This document shows, piece by piece, positions 1 through 7,105 of a DNA stretch of 64,000 nucleotides (the stretch's first letter is position 1; every line of letters starts with the position of its first letter). This DNA is from Roseiflexus sp. RS-1 (GTDB lineage: Bacteria > Chloroflexota > Chloroflexia > Chloroflexales > Roseiflexaceae). The stretch lies in assembly GCF_000016665.1 (NCBI RefSeq), contig NC_009523.1, positions 3,533,501 to 3,597,500 of the forward strand. The letters run 5' to 3'. The position numbers were made by a program, and so were the translations under genes. The notes beneath the pieces are model-generated. The model saw only the letters and a program-made list of their open reading frames with translations, had not been told where the DNA came from and searched no databases.

Positions 1-1
1 C

Positions 2-646
2 TGGATACCGCTCAATCTGTTACGGCTCGTGTGGGCCAACTGGAAGATCGAGGGTCGTGAGCATCTGCCGCCGCGCCCGCAGGGCATGATACTGGCAGTC
101 AATCACCTGCACTGGAGCGATATTCTGGTCGTTGGCGCCTCCCTCCCCCTCTCCCATCGTCCCTGGTGGGTCGCAAAGGTCGAATTGTTCAACAACCCGG
201 TTGCGGCATGGTGGTTCCGCACGATGCACGTCATCCCGATCAAACGTGGCAAGCGCGATCTGGCGGCGCTCGAAGCGGCGGAGGAAGCGCTCAAGCGGGG
301 CGCAGTGCTGATCATGTTCCCCGAAGGGCATCGCAGCGACACCGGGCAGTTGCAGCAAGGGCGCGGCGGCGCAGTGCGCCTGGCGATCCGCGCCCAATGC
401 CCGATCGTGCCGGTTGCGATCTGGGGCACCGAGGCGGGCATCGGCGCAATCCTGCGGCGGCGTCCAATTCGGGTGCGGTTTGGCAAACCATATCATCCGC
501 CTGTCGAAGGCGACAAAATCCCCTTCGATCGCATGAACGACCTGACCGATGACATGATGCTGCGGATCGCAGCGATGATGCCGGAGCGATACTGGGGCTA
601 CTACCGCGAACGGATGCTGGCAGAGACAGCGGAAAAATCGTCATGA
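2..646 (+). CDS. 1-acyl-sn-glycerol-3-phosphate acyltransferase (PlsC family), 5' partial
   Basis: The reading frame is open to the left edge, so the true start lies outside the window; the GTG at 29 is only internal. The protein should transfer an acyl chain to lysophosphatidic acid at the membrane during phospholipid synthesis. The catalytic NHxxxxD motif is seen as NHLHWSD at 101-121. The glycerol-phosphate binding motif FPEGHRS is at 316-336. A Pro-rich entry (HLPPRPQG) precedes the first motif, as in many PlsC proteins. It ends in TGA at 644-646 and is followed at once by a hairpin region shared with the convergent small gene. Family membership is well supported; the exact acyl acceptor is not. 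Confidence 0.88.
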   Translation, partial: WIPLNLLRLVWANWKIEGREHLPPRPQGMILAVNHLHWSDILVVGASLPLSHRPWWVAKVELFNNPVAAWWFRTMHVIPIKRGKRDLAALEAAEEALKRGAVLIMFPEGHRSDTGQLQQGRGGAVRLAIRAQCPIVPVAIWGTEAGIGAILRRRPIRVRFGKPYHPPVEGDKIPFDRMNDLTDDMMLRIAAMMPERYWGYYRERMLAETAEKSS

Positions 647-660
647 CCCCTGCCGTGTCT

Positions 661-695
661 CCCTCCCGCAGCGCCACCCTGCGGGAGGGTGGCGC
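661..695. terminator. Nested pair of mutually exclusive hairpins between convergent genes
   Basis: Two perfect 10-bp stems share bases. CCCTCCCGCA (661-670) pairs with TGCGGGAGGG (680-689). GCGCCACCCT (671-680) pairs with AGGGTGGCGC (686-695). Only one can form at a time. The block sits between the acyltransferase stop and the stop of the minus-strand small gene (TTA at 696-698), so it probably ends transcription from both sides. There is no clear T-tract. Confidence 0.6.
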
Positions 696-839
696 TTACG
701 CCTCCGCTTTCTCCTCTGGACCCAGGATCAGATCGGCGATATAGACCGCGAGACGCGCTGCCAGGGTGGTCAGCAGCAGACTGAGCAACCCGACCAGCAG
801 ACGGCGTTTCATCTCATCGTCGAACAGACTTGTGTTCAT
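696..839 (-). CDS. Small predicted membrane protein, 47 residues
   Basis: The ATG at 839-837 is chosen because an AGGAG ribosome-binding site lies about 11 nt upstream; a longer in-frame start at 905 has no such support. The product starts MNTSLFDDEMKRRLL. It has one hydrophobic segment of about 22 residues (roughly 14-38, LLVGLLSLLLTTLAARLAVY and following) and a charged tail ending in EEKAEA. I do not recognise the family. It is monocistronic as far as can be seen and converges on the acyltransferase gene. Function unknown; probably a single-pass membrane protein. Confidence 0.6.
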   Translation of the reverse strand: MNTSLFDDEMKRRLLVGLLSLLLTTLAARLAVYIADLILGPEEKAEA

Positions 840-910
840 AGGTATGGCATCTCCTTCTGTGTTCGTTGCCCAATGCAGTATATCACACTCAAATGGTGCG
901 CGCATTTGTA

Positions 911-960
911 TTCACAACTTCACTGCACAAACGCACCGCAGAGATGACGGGAATGCAGAG
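911..960 (-). repeat. Dispersed repeat member (CTCTGC...GCGGTGCGTTTGTGCAG type)
   Basis: Read on the minus strand, this stretch resembles 62110-62160 on the plus strand: a CTCTGC start, then GCGGTGCGTTT, TGCAG and GAAGT in the same order and spacing. It lies just left of the IS110 insertion, and the same GC-rich motif (CTCTGCG, CTCTGCGG) continues on both sides of the element. Non-coding. Confidence 0.5.
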
Positions 961-999
961 TCTTTCTTCAATCCCTCTCTGCGTCCTAGTATAATCTAA

Positions 1000-1135
1000 C
1001 GGGACACGGTATACCGTTCTGCGCCAGGTTCACGAGATCGCCGCGGAGTGTTGGGTAGCCGTGTCCTTCAACGCGACCAAGCCGAACAGTTATCTGGGCC
1101 CTCAAACCCGCATATGCTAGCAAGGCTGGCGCCGT
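1000..1135 (+). ncRNA. Candidate bridge RNA of IS110 copy 1
   Basis: Stem-loop 1 closes with GGACACGG (1002-1009) and CCGTGTCC (1059-1066) around a 49-nt loop. That loop contains CGCGGAG (1042-1048), the reverse complement of CTCCGCG found at the right of both insertion sites, and TCTGCGCC (1019-1026), close to the left target. Stem-loop 2 closes with 1073-1083 and 1124-1132 (bulged). It contains ACAGTTA (1086-1092), identical to the last bases of the element's right end before the CT, and TATGCTAG (1113-1120), which pairs with CTAGTATA at the left end with one G.U. This matches the target-binding and donor-binding loops known for IS110 bridge RNAs. The RNA ends are estimates. Confidence 0.75.
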
Positions 1136-1156
1136 TTTCCTCAGGAGGTTCTGTGT

Positions 1157-2119
1157 ATGGCTTCCCGTGAGTCGCTCTTTATCGGCATTGATGTCTCCAA
1201 ACAGACGCTGGATGTGGCGTTTGGCGCCGACCCGCACGCGCCACGCGAGACGATACCGTCTACCGACGAAGGTGTCCAGCTCCTGGTCACGCGACTCCAG
1301 CGCCTGCAGCCGACCCTGATTGTGCTGGAGGCGACCGGCGGGCTGGAGCGCATGGTGTTCGCCCAACTGCTCCAGGCTGGCGTGCCGACGGCGCGGGTGC
1401 AGCCACGCCGCGTGCGCGCCCTGGCGCACGCGGAAGGACGCCAGGCGAAGACCGACCGCCTGGATGCCCGGTTGCTCGCCCGCTTTGCCGAACGGGTGCG
1501 CCCGCCGCACCACCAAGCGACGGACGAGCAGCGCGCATCCTTGCGCGACCTGCTGGTCCGGCGGGAGCAGGTGATTCAGATGCGGACGGCTGAGATCAAT
1601 CGGTTGACGGCTGCCGCGCCGAACCTCCGCCCGGGCATCCAGCAGCATATTGATTGGCTGGATCAGGAGATCCGTGCGCTTGAGCAGGAACGCGACAACG
1701 AGGCGGAGCGCACCGACGAGGTGCGCCGGAAACGGGAGCTGCGCGACAGCGTGCCCGGCATCGGCGCGATCACCGCACTGAACCTGCTGCTCCGCCTGCC
1801 CGAACTGGGGACCATCAATCGCAAGGAAGCGGCGGCCGTTGTGGGCGTTGCGCCGTATGCCAATCAGAGCGGCGCACAGCACAAACCCCGGCATATCTCC
1901 GGCGGCAGGAGGGATGTGCGCAGCGTGTTGTACATGGCGACCCTGGCGGCCACGCGGCGCCGTCTGGTCAGGCGCGCCTTCGATCAGCGCCTGTGTCAAG
2001 CTGGCAAGCCGCGCAAGGTCGCCATCGTCGCTGCGATGCGCAAGCTGCTGACTATTCTCGGCGCAATATTGCGTCAGCAAAAGCCCTGGGATCCGGCTGT
2101 GCATACGAGCGCCCCTTGA
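1157..2119 (+). CDS. IS110-family transposase (DEDD recombinase), copy 1
   Basis: A 320-residue protein in the normal IS110 size range. The N-terminal RuvC-like DEDD domain shows FIGIDVSKQTLDVA (first Asp), LIVLEATGG (Glu) and KTDRLDARLLARFA (Asp cluster). The C-terminal Transposase_20 region has VPGIGAITALN and the serine-bearing stretch HISGGRRDVRSVLYM. The start ATG at 1157 follows AGGAGG at 1143-1148. Compared with copy 2 it has four amino-acid changes (Leu to Arg, Leu to Arg, Glu to Asp, Phe to Val), three of them in or beside the helix before PGIG. Copy 2 has the more family-like residues, so this copy may be less active. Antisense ORFs across it are shadows. Confidence 0.95.
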   Translation: MASRESLFIGIDVSKQTLDVAFGADPHAPRETIPSTDEGVQLLVTRLQRLQPTLIVLEATGGLERMVFAQLLQAGVPTARVQPRRVRALAHAEGRQAKTDRLDARLLARFAERVRPPHHQATDEQRASLRDLLVRREQVIQMRTAEINRLTAAAPNLRPGIQQHIDWLDQEIRALEQERDNEAERTDEVRRKRELRDSVPGIGAITALNLLLRLPELGTINRKEAAAVVGVAPYANQSGAQHKPRHISGGRRDVRSVLYMATLAATRRRLVRRAFDQRLCQAGKPRKVAIVAAMRKLLTILGAILRQQKPWDPAVHTSAP

Positions 2120-2136
2120 CAAGCAACACAGTTACT
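2116..2136 (+). promoter_or_regulatory. Right-end half of a circle-junction promoter (-35 TTGACA)
   Basis: TTGACA at 2116-2121 lies in the right end just after the transposase stop. TATAAT at 990-995 lies at the left end. If the element is excised as a circle by joining at the CT core, the two boxes become separated by exactly 17 bp (2122-2136 plus 988-989), a consensus sigma-70 promoter reading into the bridge RNA and transposase. In the integrated state the halves are apart and inactive. Confidence 0.75.
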
Positions 2137-2164
2137 CCGCGCCTCTGCGGTGAAATGACCCCAT

Positions 2165-2410
2165 TTATGTGTCTATCCGCGCCAGGTTGGGGAACGAGCT
2201 GCGCAGGCGGGCAACGATCGCTGCGGCTGCCGTGCGTGCCGCTTCCTGCGTGACGCTATCGGGCGGGGGCAGTTCCAGATACCGCTCATCGCTCCCTGGG
2301 CCTGCGGGAAAACGGCGCCGTAGCAGAACCACTGCGGCAGTCGCTCCCACCAGAGCGCCGGCAATTATCCCTGTCATGAAACCATCGTTCTGGTGAGGGT
2401 CGTTCATCAT
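2165..2410 (-). CDS. Small single-pass membrane protein, 81 residues
   Basis: The ATG at 2410 overlaps the stop of the upstream DUF2961 gene as ATGA, so the two are translationally coupled. A second ATG at 2407 is slightly better spaced from GAGGTGA and may be the real start. A glycine/alanine-rich transmembrane segment (GIIAGALVGATAAVVLL) is followed by RRR, then a polar tail with an Ala-rich helix and DSVTQEA. The layout resembles YtxH-like small membrane proteins, but no family-specific motif is visible. Function unknown. Confidence 0.65.
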   Translation of the reverse strand: MMNDPHQNDGFMTGIIAGALVGATAAVVLLRRRFPAGPGSDERYLELPPPDSVTQEAARTAAAAIVARLRSSFPNLARIDT

Positions 2411-3492
2411 ATCACCTCAAGGTAATCAGCGTCGGGAAGCGGCGGAAACGGCGCTGTGGGCAGTGTCTGATACCAGTACGCCACCGATGCGATATCGTCC
2501 TGCAACGGCAGATACCGTCCACCGCTGCGCCAGCCTAGCGCCTGAATGGTCACGCGCAGGTCGCGCTCAAAGCGGATGGGATCGGTAATATGCCAGCGGT
2601 ACATACCGAAACGCATCTGCGAGCGATAGAGACCGTCGGGGCGGATGACCTGCGCCAGACCAGAGTACGGCGTCGTGAATTCGCGATACCCTCCCTGATC
2701 TTTGCCCACATCAAAATTGTACGAACCGCAGAAATAGTCCTCTGTGCCGGTGCCGCAAATGGTAGGATACTCATCGTCGCCATCGATGTAGAACTTGATC
2801 TCCCCCTCGCCCCACCAGCCATTGTTGTTGACGCCCCATGCCATATAGGCGCCGACATACTGCCCCTGACCGCGCACACCGTCGAGGATCGTATAGACCT
2901 GTTTGTACGGCAGCGGGTTGACGCGCCGAAACTGGGCGTGGAAGTACGCCAGATCGTCGGGGACATCGGTCTCCGTGAAGGTAATCTGGTAATAGAGCGT
3001 CATCTCCTGCGCGGCGATATTCGTCATCGTCATGCGAAACCCACTCCGATAGGGCATTTCCCAGTAACAGTTGAACGCACTGCCGGGGTTGACACACACG
3101 GCAAGCGAACTGATCTGCGCGTACTGTCCCCACCCGCAGGCAAAGAAGTCGCCAGCCGGGCATTCGACCGACGGCGTCTCCTGGTTATCCCAGTAGATGC
3201 GCAGAATACTATGGCGCCAGTGACCGGTCAATGTCATCCAGATATGCTGAATGGCGCCTGAACCGCGCACATCGGCAAGTGTTCGCGTTTCGCCAGGAGC
3301 GATGCGGATGGACGGCGAGATCTTCCACCCGACCCCCAGGTCGCGGGCGCACGCCGCGCCAGTGCCGTCGGTCGCCATTCCCCCTTTACCCTTTTCGCCG
3401 GTGAAATTCTCCGGGCTGATCGAACGTGTGCGCGCCCGCGACAGGCGCGCCAGATTGCCCAGGTGCATGCCCAAACCGTTGAACGGCGTCAT
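2407..3492 (-). CDS. DUF2961 family protein (GH172-like glycoside hydrolase fold)
   Basis: A 361-residue protein without a signal peptide. Landmarks of DUF2961 are seen: an N-terminal SPENFTGEKGKGG segment, DVRGSGAIQHIW, the GEGEIKFYIDGD strand and the GTGTEDYF segment near residue 225. The two acidic clusters (GEGE and GTED) match the places where catalytic glutamates lie in the GH172 difructose-dianhydride/alpha-D-arabinofuranosidase enzymes. I therefore infer a fructoside- or arabinoside-cleaving enzyme, but the substrate cannot be read from the sequence. It is the first gene of a two-gene minus-strand unit with the small membrane protein. Members often form trimers or hexamers. Confidence 0.85.
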   Translation of the reverse strand: MTPFNGLGMHLGNLARLSRARTRSISPENFTGEKGKGGMATDGTGAACARDLGVGWKISPSIRIAPGETRTLADVRGSGAIQHIWMTLTGHWRHSILRIYWDNQETPSVECPAGDFFACGWGQYAQISSLAVCVNPGSAFNCYWEMPYRSGFRMTMTNIAAQEMTLYYQITFTETDVPDDLAYFHAQFRRVNPLPYKQVYTILDGVRGQGQYVGAYMAWGVNNNGWWGEGEIKFYIDGDDEYPTICGTGTEDYFCGSYNFDVGKDQGGYREFTTPYSGLAQVIRPDGLYRSQMRFGMYRWHITDPIRFERDLRVTIQALGWRSGGRYLPLQDDIASVAYWYQTLPTAPFPPLPDADYLEVI

Positions 3493-3727
3493 TCTCAGAA
3501 ATCCTTTGCGCGTGCGCGCAGAACGAGCAGATGCTGCGGGGATTATACCTCAAGGAGTGCTCGTCGTTGCTTAAGCCAGATTTTTACACAGGTTAGCGCG
3601 CACTTAACCAGGATACTGTCATGATTCGTTTGGCTGAAGCAACCCCCCTTTGTTCTGTCATAACAGCCGCAGGTTTGTTTCGCAGGCGCCCTGGTTTGGA
3701 TGGTGTCGTGAGAGATGAGGAGGGAAC

Positions 3728-6325
3728 ATGTACCGCAACATTATGATCGTTCTTTTGGCACTGTACATGCTGGCGCTGGCAATGACGCCTCAAGGTCTGG
3801 CTGCTCAAACGACAGGACCTCGCCTGCTGACCGATCCCTTCCTGCAGTTGCCGACAGCTACAACAGTGCGAGTGGTCTGGTTCACAGAGTTTGAAGGTCA
3901 GCGCCACTTCATCAGCTATGGCGAAGGACTGAGACACACGGCTGAAGCGACTACCATGCGTATGACGCGCATGTACGAAGATGCCAGTTCGCGCATTCTG
4001 GGTCGTCCATCGCCCTCGAGGGTGACCGAGCGCCCCATCTGGCGCCATGAGGCAATCGCTACTGGTTTGATCCCAAATGTGCGAGTTCCGTATACGGTCA
4101 CGAGCATCGATGATACAGGCAACAGCGTTACCAGCAGGCAGTTTACCCTTCAACCACTGCCGACCCCTGGAACACCGATGAAAATCCTGCTCACATCCGA
4201 TCAGCAGAATCGCCTGATGTCACCCGCCAACTTCCAGAAAGTGATCGAGACAGTCGGCAGAGTGGATGCGGTCTTCTTCGCAGGTGATTTCGTTGACGAG
4301 CCAAGCCGCGCCTCAGAGTGGTTTGATCGCTTCGATCCAAACTGGCGCAACGTCAATAACCCCGCCAATCCGGGCTATGATCCGAATCGTCCGGCGTTTT
4401 TCAATGCCCGACCAGCATTCTTCCCTTCACTCCAGGGTAAATATCGGGAAATCTTCCCAGAATTCCCCTACACTGGCGGTGAGATTCTCCAGCACGCACC
4501 ACTGTTTGGCGCGATCGGCAATCACGAAGCGCCTGGACGCTGGCGACCAAACGCCGAATTCACACTGAATGGACGCACACAGGTGGCAAACCTGAGTTTT
4601 ATGGACAACGACCCGCAACCGCGATGGTTCGCTGAGATCCGTTACGAACAGTTGAAGAGGAGCGACCCGAACTTCAATCCCACCAATGATCCCGTCTTCC
4701 GTGAGCAGTGGATCACCGACAATTCCTACAACTTTACGAGTTACTTCGAAGTGTGGACACTCCCGGATGACGGACCTGCTGGCGAGTCGTACTATGCCTA
4801 CAAGATCGGTGATGTCTTTGTAATCTCCATGAATGTCTCGCGCGTCTGGCGAACCTGGAATCTGCAGGAAGGACCAACGAGCGCACGCTTTAGCCCGCGT
4901 GGGAAGTATACCGAGTTCTCCAGCGAACTGAACAATCCTGGCGAGTGGGGTTTCGGCGATATGTGGTTCGAAACCTACGACTCGACCTCGGATCAGTATG
5001 CCTGGCTCGTGCGGCAGTTTGAGAGTCCAGCGTTCAAATCCTCAAAATACCGGATTGTTCTGGCACATCAGACCATGTTTGGTCTTGGCGACAACTCCGT
5101 TCCGGTGATGGCCAACCCCGAAACAACTATTATCTACAACGACGGCGGCGTTTCGGGGGAGAAGAAGTTTGTCTGGCCCGTCAGTTATGAGGTGTGGGAA
5201 AGCGAGATCCAACCGCTTGTCGATGCCCGCGCGATTACTGAGATACGCATCGAGTATCCGCTTGAGAAAGATATCTGGAGAAATCAGATCGAGCCGTTGT
5301 TACTCGAGCACGGCGTCCAGATGGTTCACAACGCCCACTCACATGTCTGGAACCGCACGATCGTCGAAGGCGCCGACGGACGGCAGGTTCACTACATCGA
5401 AACCTCGAATGTTGGCAACAGCTTCGGCGCTTATCTGCCGGGATGGAAAGATAGTCGCGTGCCTTGGGCGACATCGTTCTGGAACGAGGTGACCGGTCCG
5501 AACCCGCGCTGGAGTCCTGCTGACTATCCGCGCGCTGGCGACCCTCACAATCGCGCTCCGGTCATGCCGACCCTCTTCAACCCGATGCGTGAGATGGAAG
5601 GAACTGATCGCAACTGGCCCTTCGTTGACAGCAATAATGTGACCGTCTTCACCATCTTCGACACTGCCACCGGTGCAGTGAGCAGTTATGCATTCGACAC
5701 GCGCAAACCCGACAGCGCGGTAGTGAAGTTTGATGAGTTCTTCCTGAAGCCTGCTGCTGTCGATGTCTTCCCGGCGACTCCTCTTCGGGACGCTTTCGAC
5801 CGCGCCGATGGACGCCTGGGACGCGACTGGATCGGCGCGACACAACCCGACCAGTACCGCATCTCCGGCAACCAGGTCGATGTCGAGAAGGGCGGCGCTG
5901 TACTCTGGCGTCAGCAGTTCGGCGCCAACCAGGAAGCCTTCGTGACCTTGAGCACTATCGATCCGAACAGTCAGCATCACACGTTGCTGCTGAAAGGGCG
6001 TGGCGCGAATGCGACGCAAGGCACCATTCTGGTCTCCTACGATGCAGTGAAACGCCAGATCGTCGTCGAAGCGTTGCGGCCCGGTTGGGGCTGGTATCAG
6101 GTTCAAACATTCTCGAATATCACCCTTGAAGCGGGTGATGTGCTCGGTGCACGCGCGCTGGCAGACGGCTCGGTGCATGTGTATGTGAATTACGTACCGA
6201 TGGGGGTAGCTGATACAACCACCGTAGTCGGCGGATTGTACGTCAATCGCGGTGGTCGCATCGGGTTGTTCTTCCACGAAGCGAGTAACGCCGCCTTCGA
6301 TCATTTTGGCGGTGGTGATCGGTAA
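3728..6325 (+). CDS. Secreted calcineurin-like metallophosphoesterase (purple acid phosphatase-like)
   Basis: An 865-residue exported enzyme. It starts at the ATG after AGGAGGGAAC, with a signal peptide of about 26 residues (hydrophobic core IMIVLLALYMLALAM, then QGLAA). An Fn3-like N-terminal domain (TATTVRVVWFTE) follows. The metallophosphoesterase core shows ILLTSDQQN, VFFAGDFVDEP, AIGNHEAPG, IVLAHQTMFG and MVHNAHSHVWN, the usual Asp/Asn/His metal ligands; the first motif has D-Q in place of the common D-x-H. The last 180 residues or so (from FDRADGRLGRDW) look like a beta-sandwich LamG-type domain. It probably releases phosphate from organic phosphoesters outside the cell. Single gene, followed by a hairpin terminator. 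Confidence 0.85.
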   Translation: MYRNIMIVLLALYMLALAMTPQGLAAQTTGPRLLTDPFLQLPTATTVRVVWFTEFEGQRHFISYGEGLRHTAEATTMRMTRMYEDASSRILGRPSPSRVTERPIWRHEAIATGLIPNVRVPYTVTSIDDTGNSVTSRQFTLQPLPTPGTPMKILLTSDQQNRLMSPANFQKVIETVGRVDAVFFAGDFVDEPSRASEWFDRFDPNWRNVNNPANPGYDPNRPAFFNARPAFFPSLQGKYREIFPEFPYTGGEILQHAPLFGAIGNHEAPGRWRPNAEFTLNGRTQVANLSFMDNDPQPRWFAEIRYEQLKRSDPNFNPTNDPVFREQWITDNSYNFTSYFEVWTLPDDGPAGESYYAYKIGDVFVISMNVSRVWRTWNLQEGPTSARFSPRGKYTEFSSELNNPGEWGFGDMWFETYDSTSDQYAWLVRQFESPAFKSSKYRIVLAHQTMFGLGDNSVPVMANPETTIIYNDGGVSGEKKFVWPVSYEVWESEIQPLVDARAITEIRIEYPLEKDIWRNQIEPLLLEHGVQMVHNAHSHVWNRTIVEGADGRQVHYIETSNVGNSFGAYLPGWKDSRVPWATSFWNEVTGPNPRWSPADYPRAGDPHNRAPVMPTLFNPMREMEGTDRNWPFVDSNNVTVFTIFDTATGAVSSYAFDTRKPDSAVVKFDEFFLKPAAVDVFPATPLRDAFDRADGRLGRDWIGATQPDQYRISGNQVDVEKGGAVLWRQQFGANQEAFVTLSTIDPNSQHHTLLLKGRGANATQGTILVSYDAVKRQIVVEALRPGWGWYQVQTFSNITLEAGDVLGARALADGSVHVYVNYVPMGVADTTTVVGGLYVNRGGRIGLFFHEASNAAFDHFGGGDR

Positions 6326-6372
6326 GGCGATCACGCTTGAGGATGTGACGACGATGTAGGATGATATCTATC

Positions 6373-6410
6373 CAGCGTGCGGGAGACTGGCTTCCGCACG
6401 CTGTCTTATT
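6373..6410 (+). terminator. Rho-independent-type terminator after the phosphoesterase gene
   Basis: CAGCGTGCGG (6373-6382) pairs perfectly with CCGCACGCTG (6394-6403). The 11-nt loop is followed by a T-rich tail (TCTTATTATTTCTTCC). It lies about 50 bp after the stop of the metallophosphoesterase gene. Confidence 0.75.
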
Positions 6411-6472
6411 ATTTCTTCCTTCCCTTATCAAGTTGCGGTATCATCTGTTTCGTATGTCAGCCAGAATACATC

Positions 6473-6502
6473 TTGACGCACCTGTCCGGTACATGCTATG
6501 CT
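6473..6502 (+). promoter_or_regulatory. Sigma-70-like promoter for the DUF59/amidohydrolase operon
   Basis: TTGACG (6473-6478), 18 bp, TATGCT (6497-6502). Transcription would start near 6509 and leave a leader of about 150 nt before the DUF59 gene. Nothing else is visible in 6404-6657. Confidence 0.55.
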
Positions 6503-6657
6503 GGTCAGGCATATCTCCGCGCCGCAAGAGAAACGTTCGCCCTTGAGGCATACACAAACATGGCATCGGTCGCGTAGCGCACGTGTTGATCGCTGGCCAC
6601 CCTGTTCGTCAGGATGGTCGTGTGGTTCGTCTTGCCGTTTAGCACAAGGAGGTGTCC

Positions 6658-7077
6658 ATGGTCGAAGGTGTAACCGCTGATTCTCCAGGAACGCAAACCC
6701 CCGTGTCTGTGGAAGAGGTGATGACCGTCCTTCAGCGTTGCTATGACCCATGCTGCAAAGAGCGACAGGTCAGCGTCGTGGACATGGGACTGATCGAACA
6801 GGTGCGGGTTTCGGGTGGTCAGGTCGATATCGACATCATTCTGACGACGGGTTGGTGCCCCTTTTCGCTTCATCTGCTGCAAATGATGGAGGAGGAAGTC
6901 AGGGGCATTCAAGGTGTCGAGGGGGTCAACGTCCAGATCACCTGGAACACTCCCTGGTCACCAGATCGTCTGTCAGCAACAGCGCGTGAGCGGCTCCAAC
7001 TCCCGCTGGAACAACTCCTGCCGCTCCGTGAAGCGCGCCTGGCGCGCGATCAACGCCTTCATGAGTCGGACCGGTAG
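6658..7077 (+). CDS. MIP18/DUF59 family iron-sulfur assembly-type protein
   Basis: A 139-residue protein. The ATG at 6658 is chosen because AAGGAGG ends 5 nt before it; an in-frame GTG at 6652 is part of that ribosome-binding site. The DUF59 core is seen from about residue 20 to 100: EVMTVLQRCYDPC, VSVVDMGLIEQVRVSGG, and TTGWCPFSLHLLQMMEEEV with the cysteine typical of SufT/PaaD-like proteins. Such proteins help load or deliver Fe-S clusters. It has an extra CC pair (DPCCKE) near the N-terminus. The amidohydrolase gene follows after 28 bp, so the pair is probably one operon, perhaps with the DUF59 protein serving that enzyme. That partnership is inference. Confidence 0.8.
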   Translation: MVEGVTADSPGTQTPVSVEEVMTVLQRCYDPCCKERQVSVVDMGLIEQVRVSGGQVDIDIILTTGWCPFSLHLLQMMEEEVRGIQGVEGVNVQITWNTPWSPDRLSATARERLQLPLEQLLPLREARLARDQRLHESDR

Positions 7078-7105
7078 CGTATCGGCGATGTTGAGGAGGA
7101 TTGCC

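Larger units (their letters stand above)
986..2136 (+). mobile_element. IS110-family insertion sequence, copy 1 (coordinates include both CT cores)
   Basis: An 1157-bp block, 985-2141, is repeated almost exactly in inverse orientation at 15384-16540. The element proper is about 1149 bp plus one extra CT: it is bounded by CT at 986-987 and CT at 2135-2136, and the extra shared bases are target sequence common to both sites. It has no terminal inverted repeats. It has a long left non-coding end (about 170 bp) and a short right end (17 bp after the transposase stop), the layout of the IS110 group. Removing it and keeping one CT rebuilds a GC-rich site, TCTGCGTC-CT-CCGCGCC. Confidence 0.9.

Noticed and set aside
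986-2122. 378-residue open frame antisense to the IS110 transposase (also at 15403-16539 in copy 2)
   Set aside because: It mirrors the GC-rich transposase gene, lacks family features and a ribosome-binding site, and the DEDD protein on the other strand is clear.
5339-6334. 331-residue minus-strand frame
   Set aside because: Antisense shadow of the phosphoesterase gene, whose signal peptide and metal motifs fix the coding strand.
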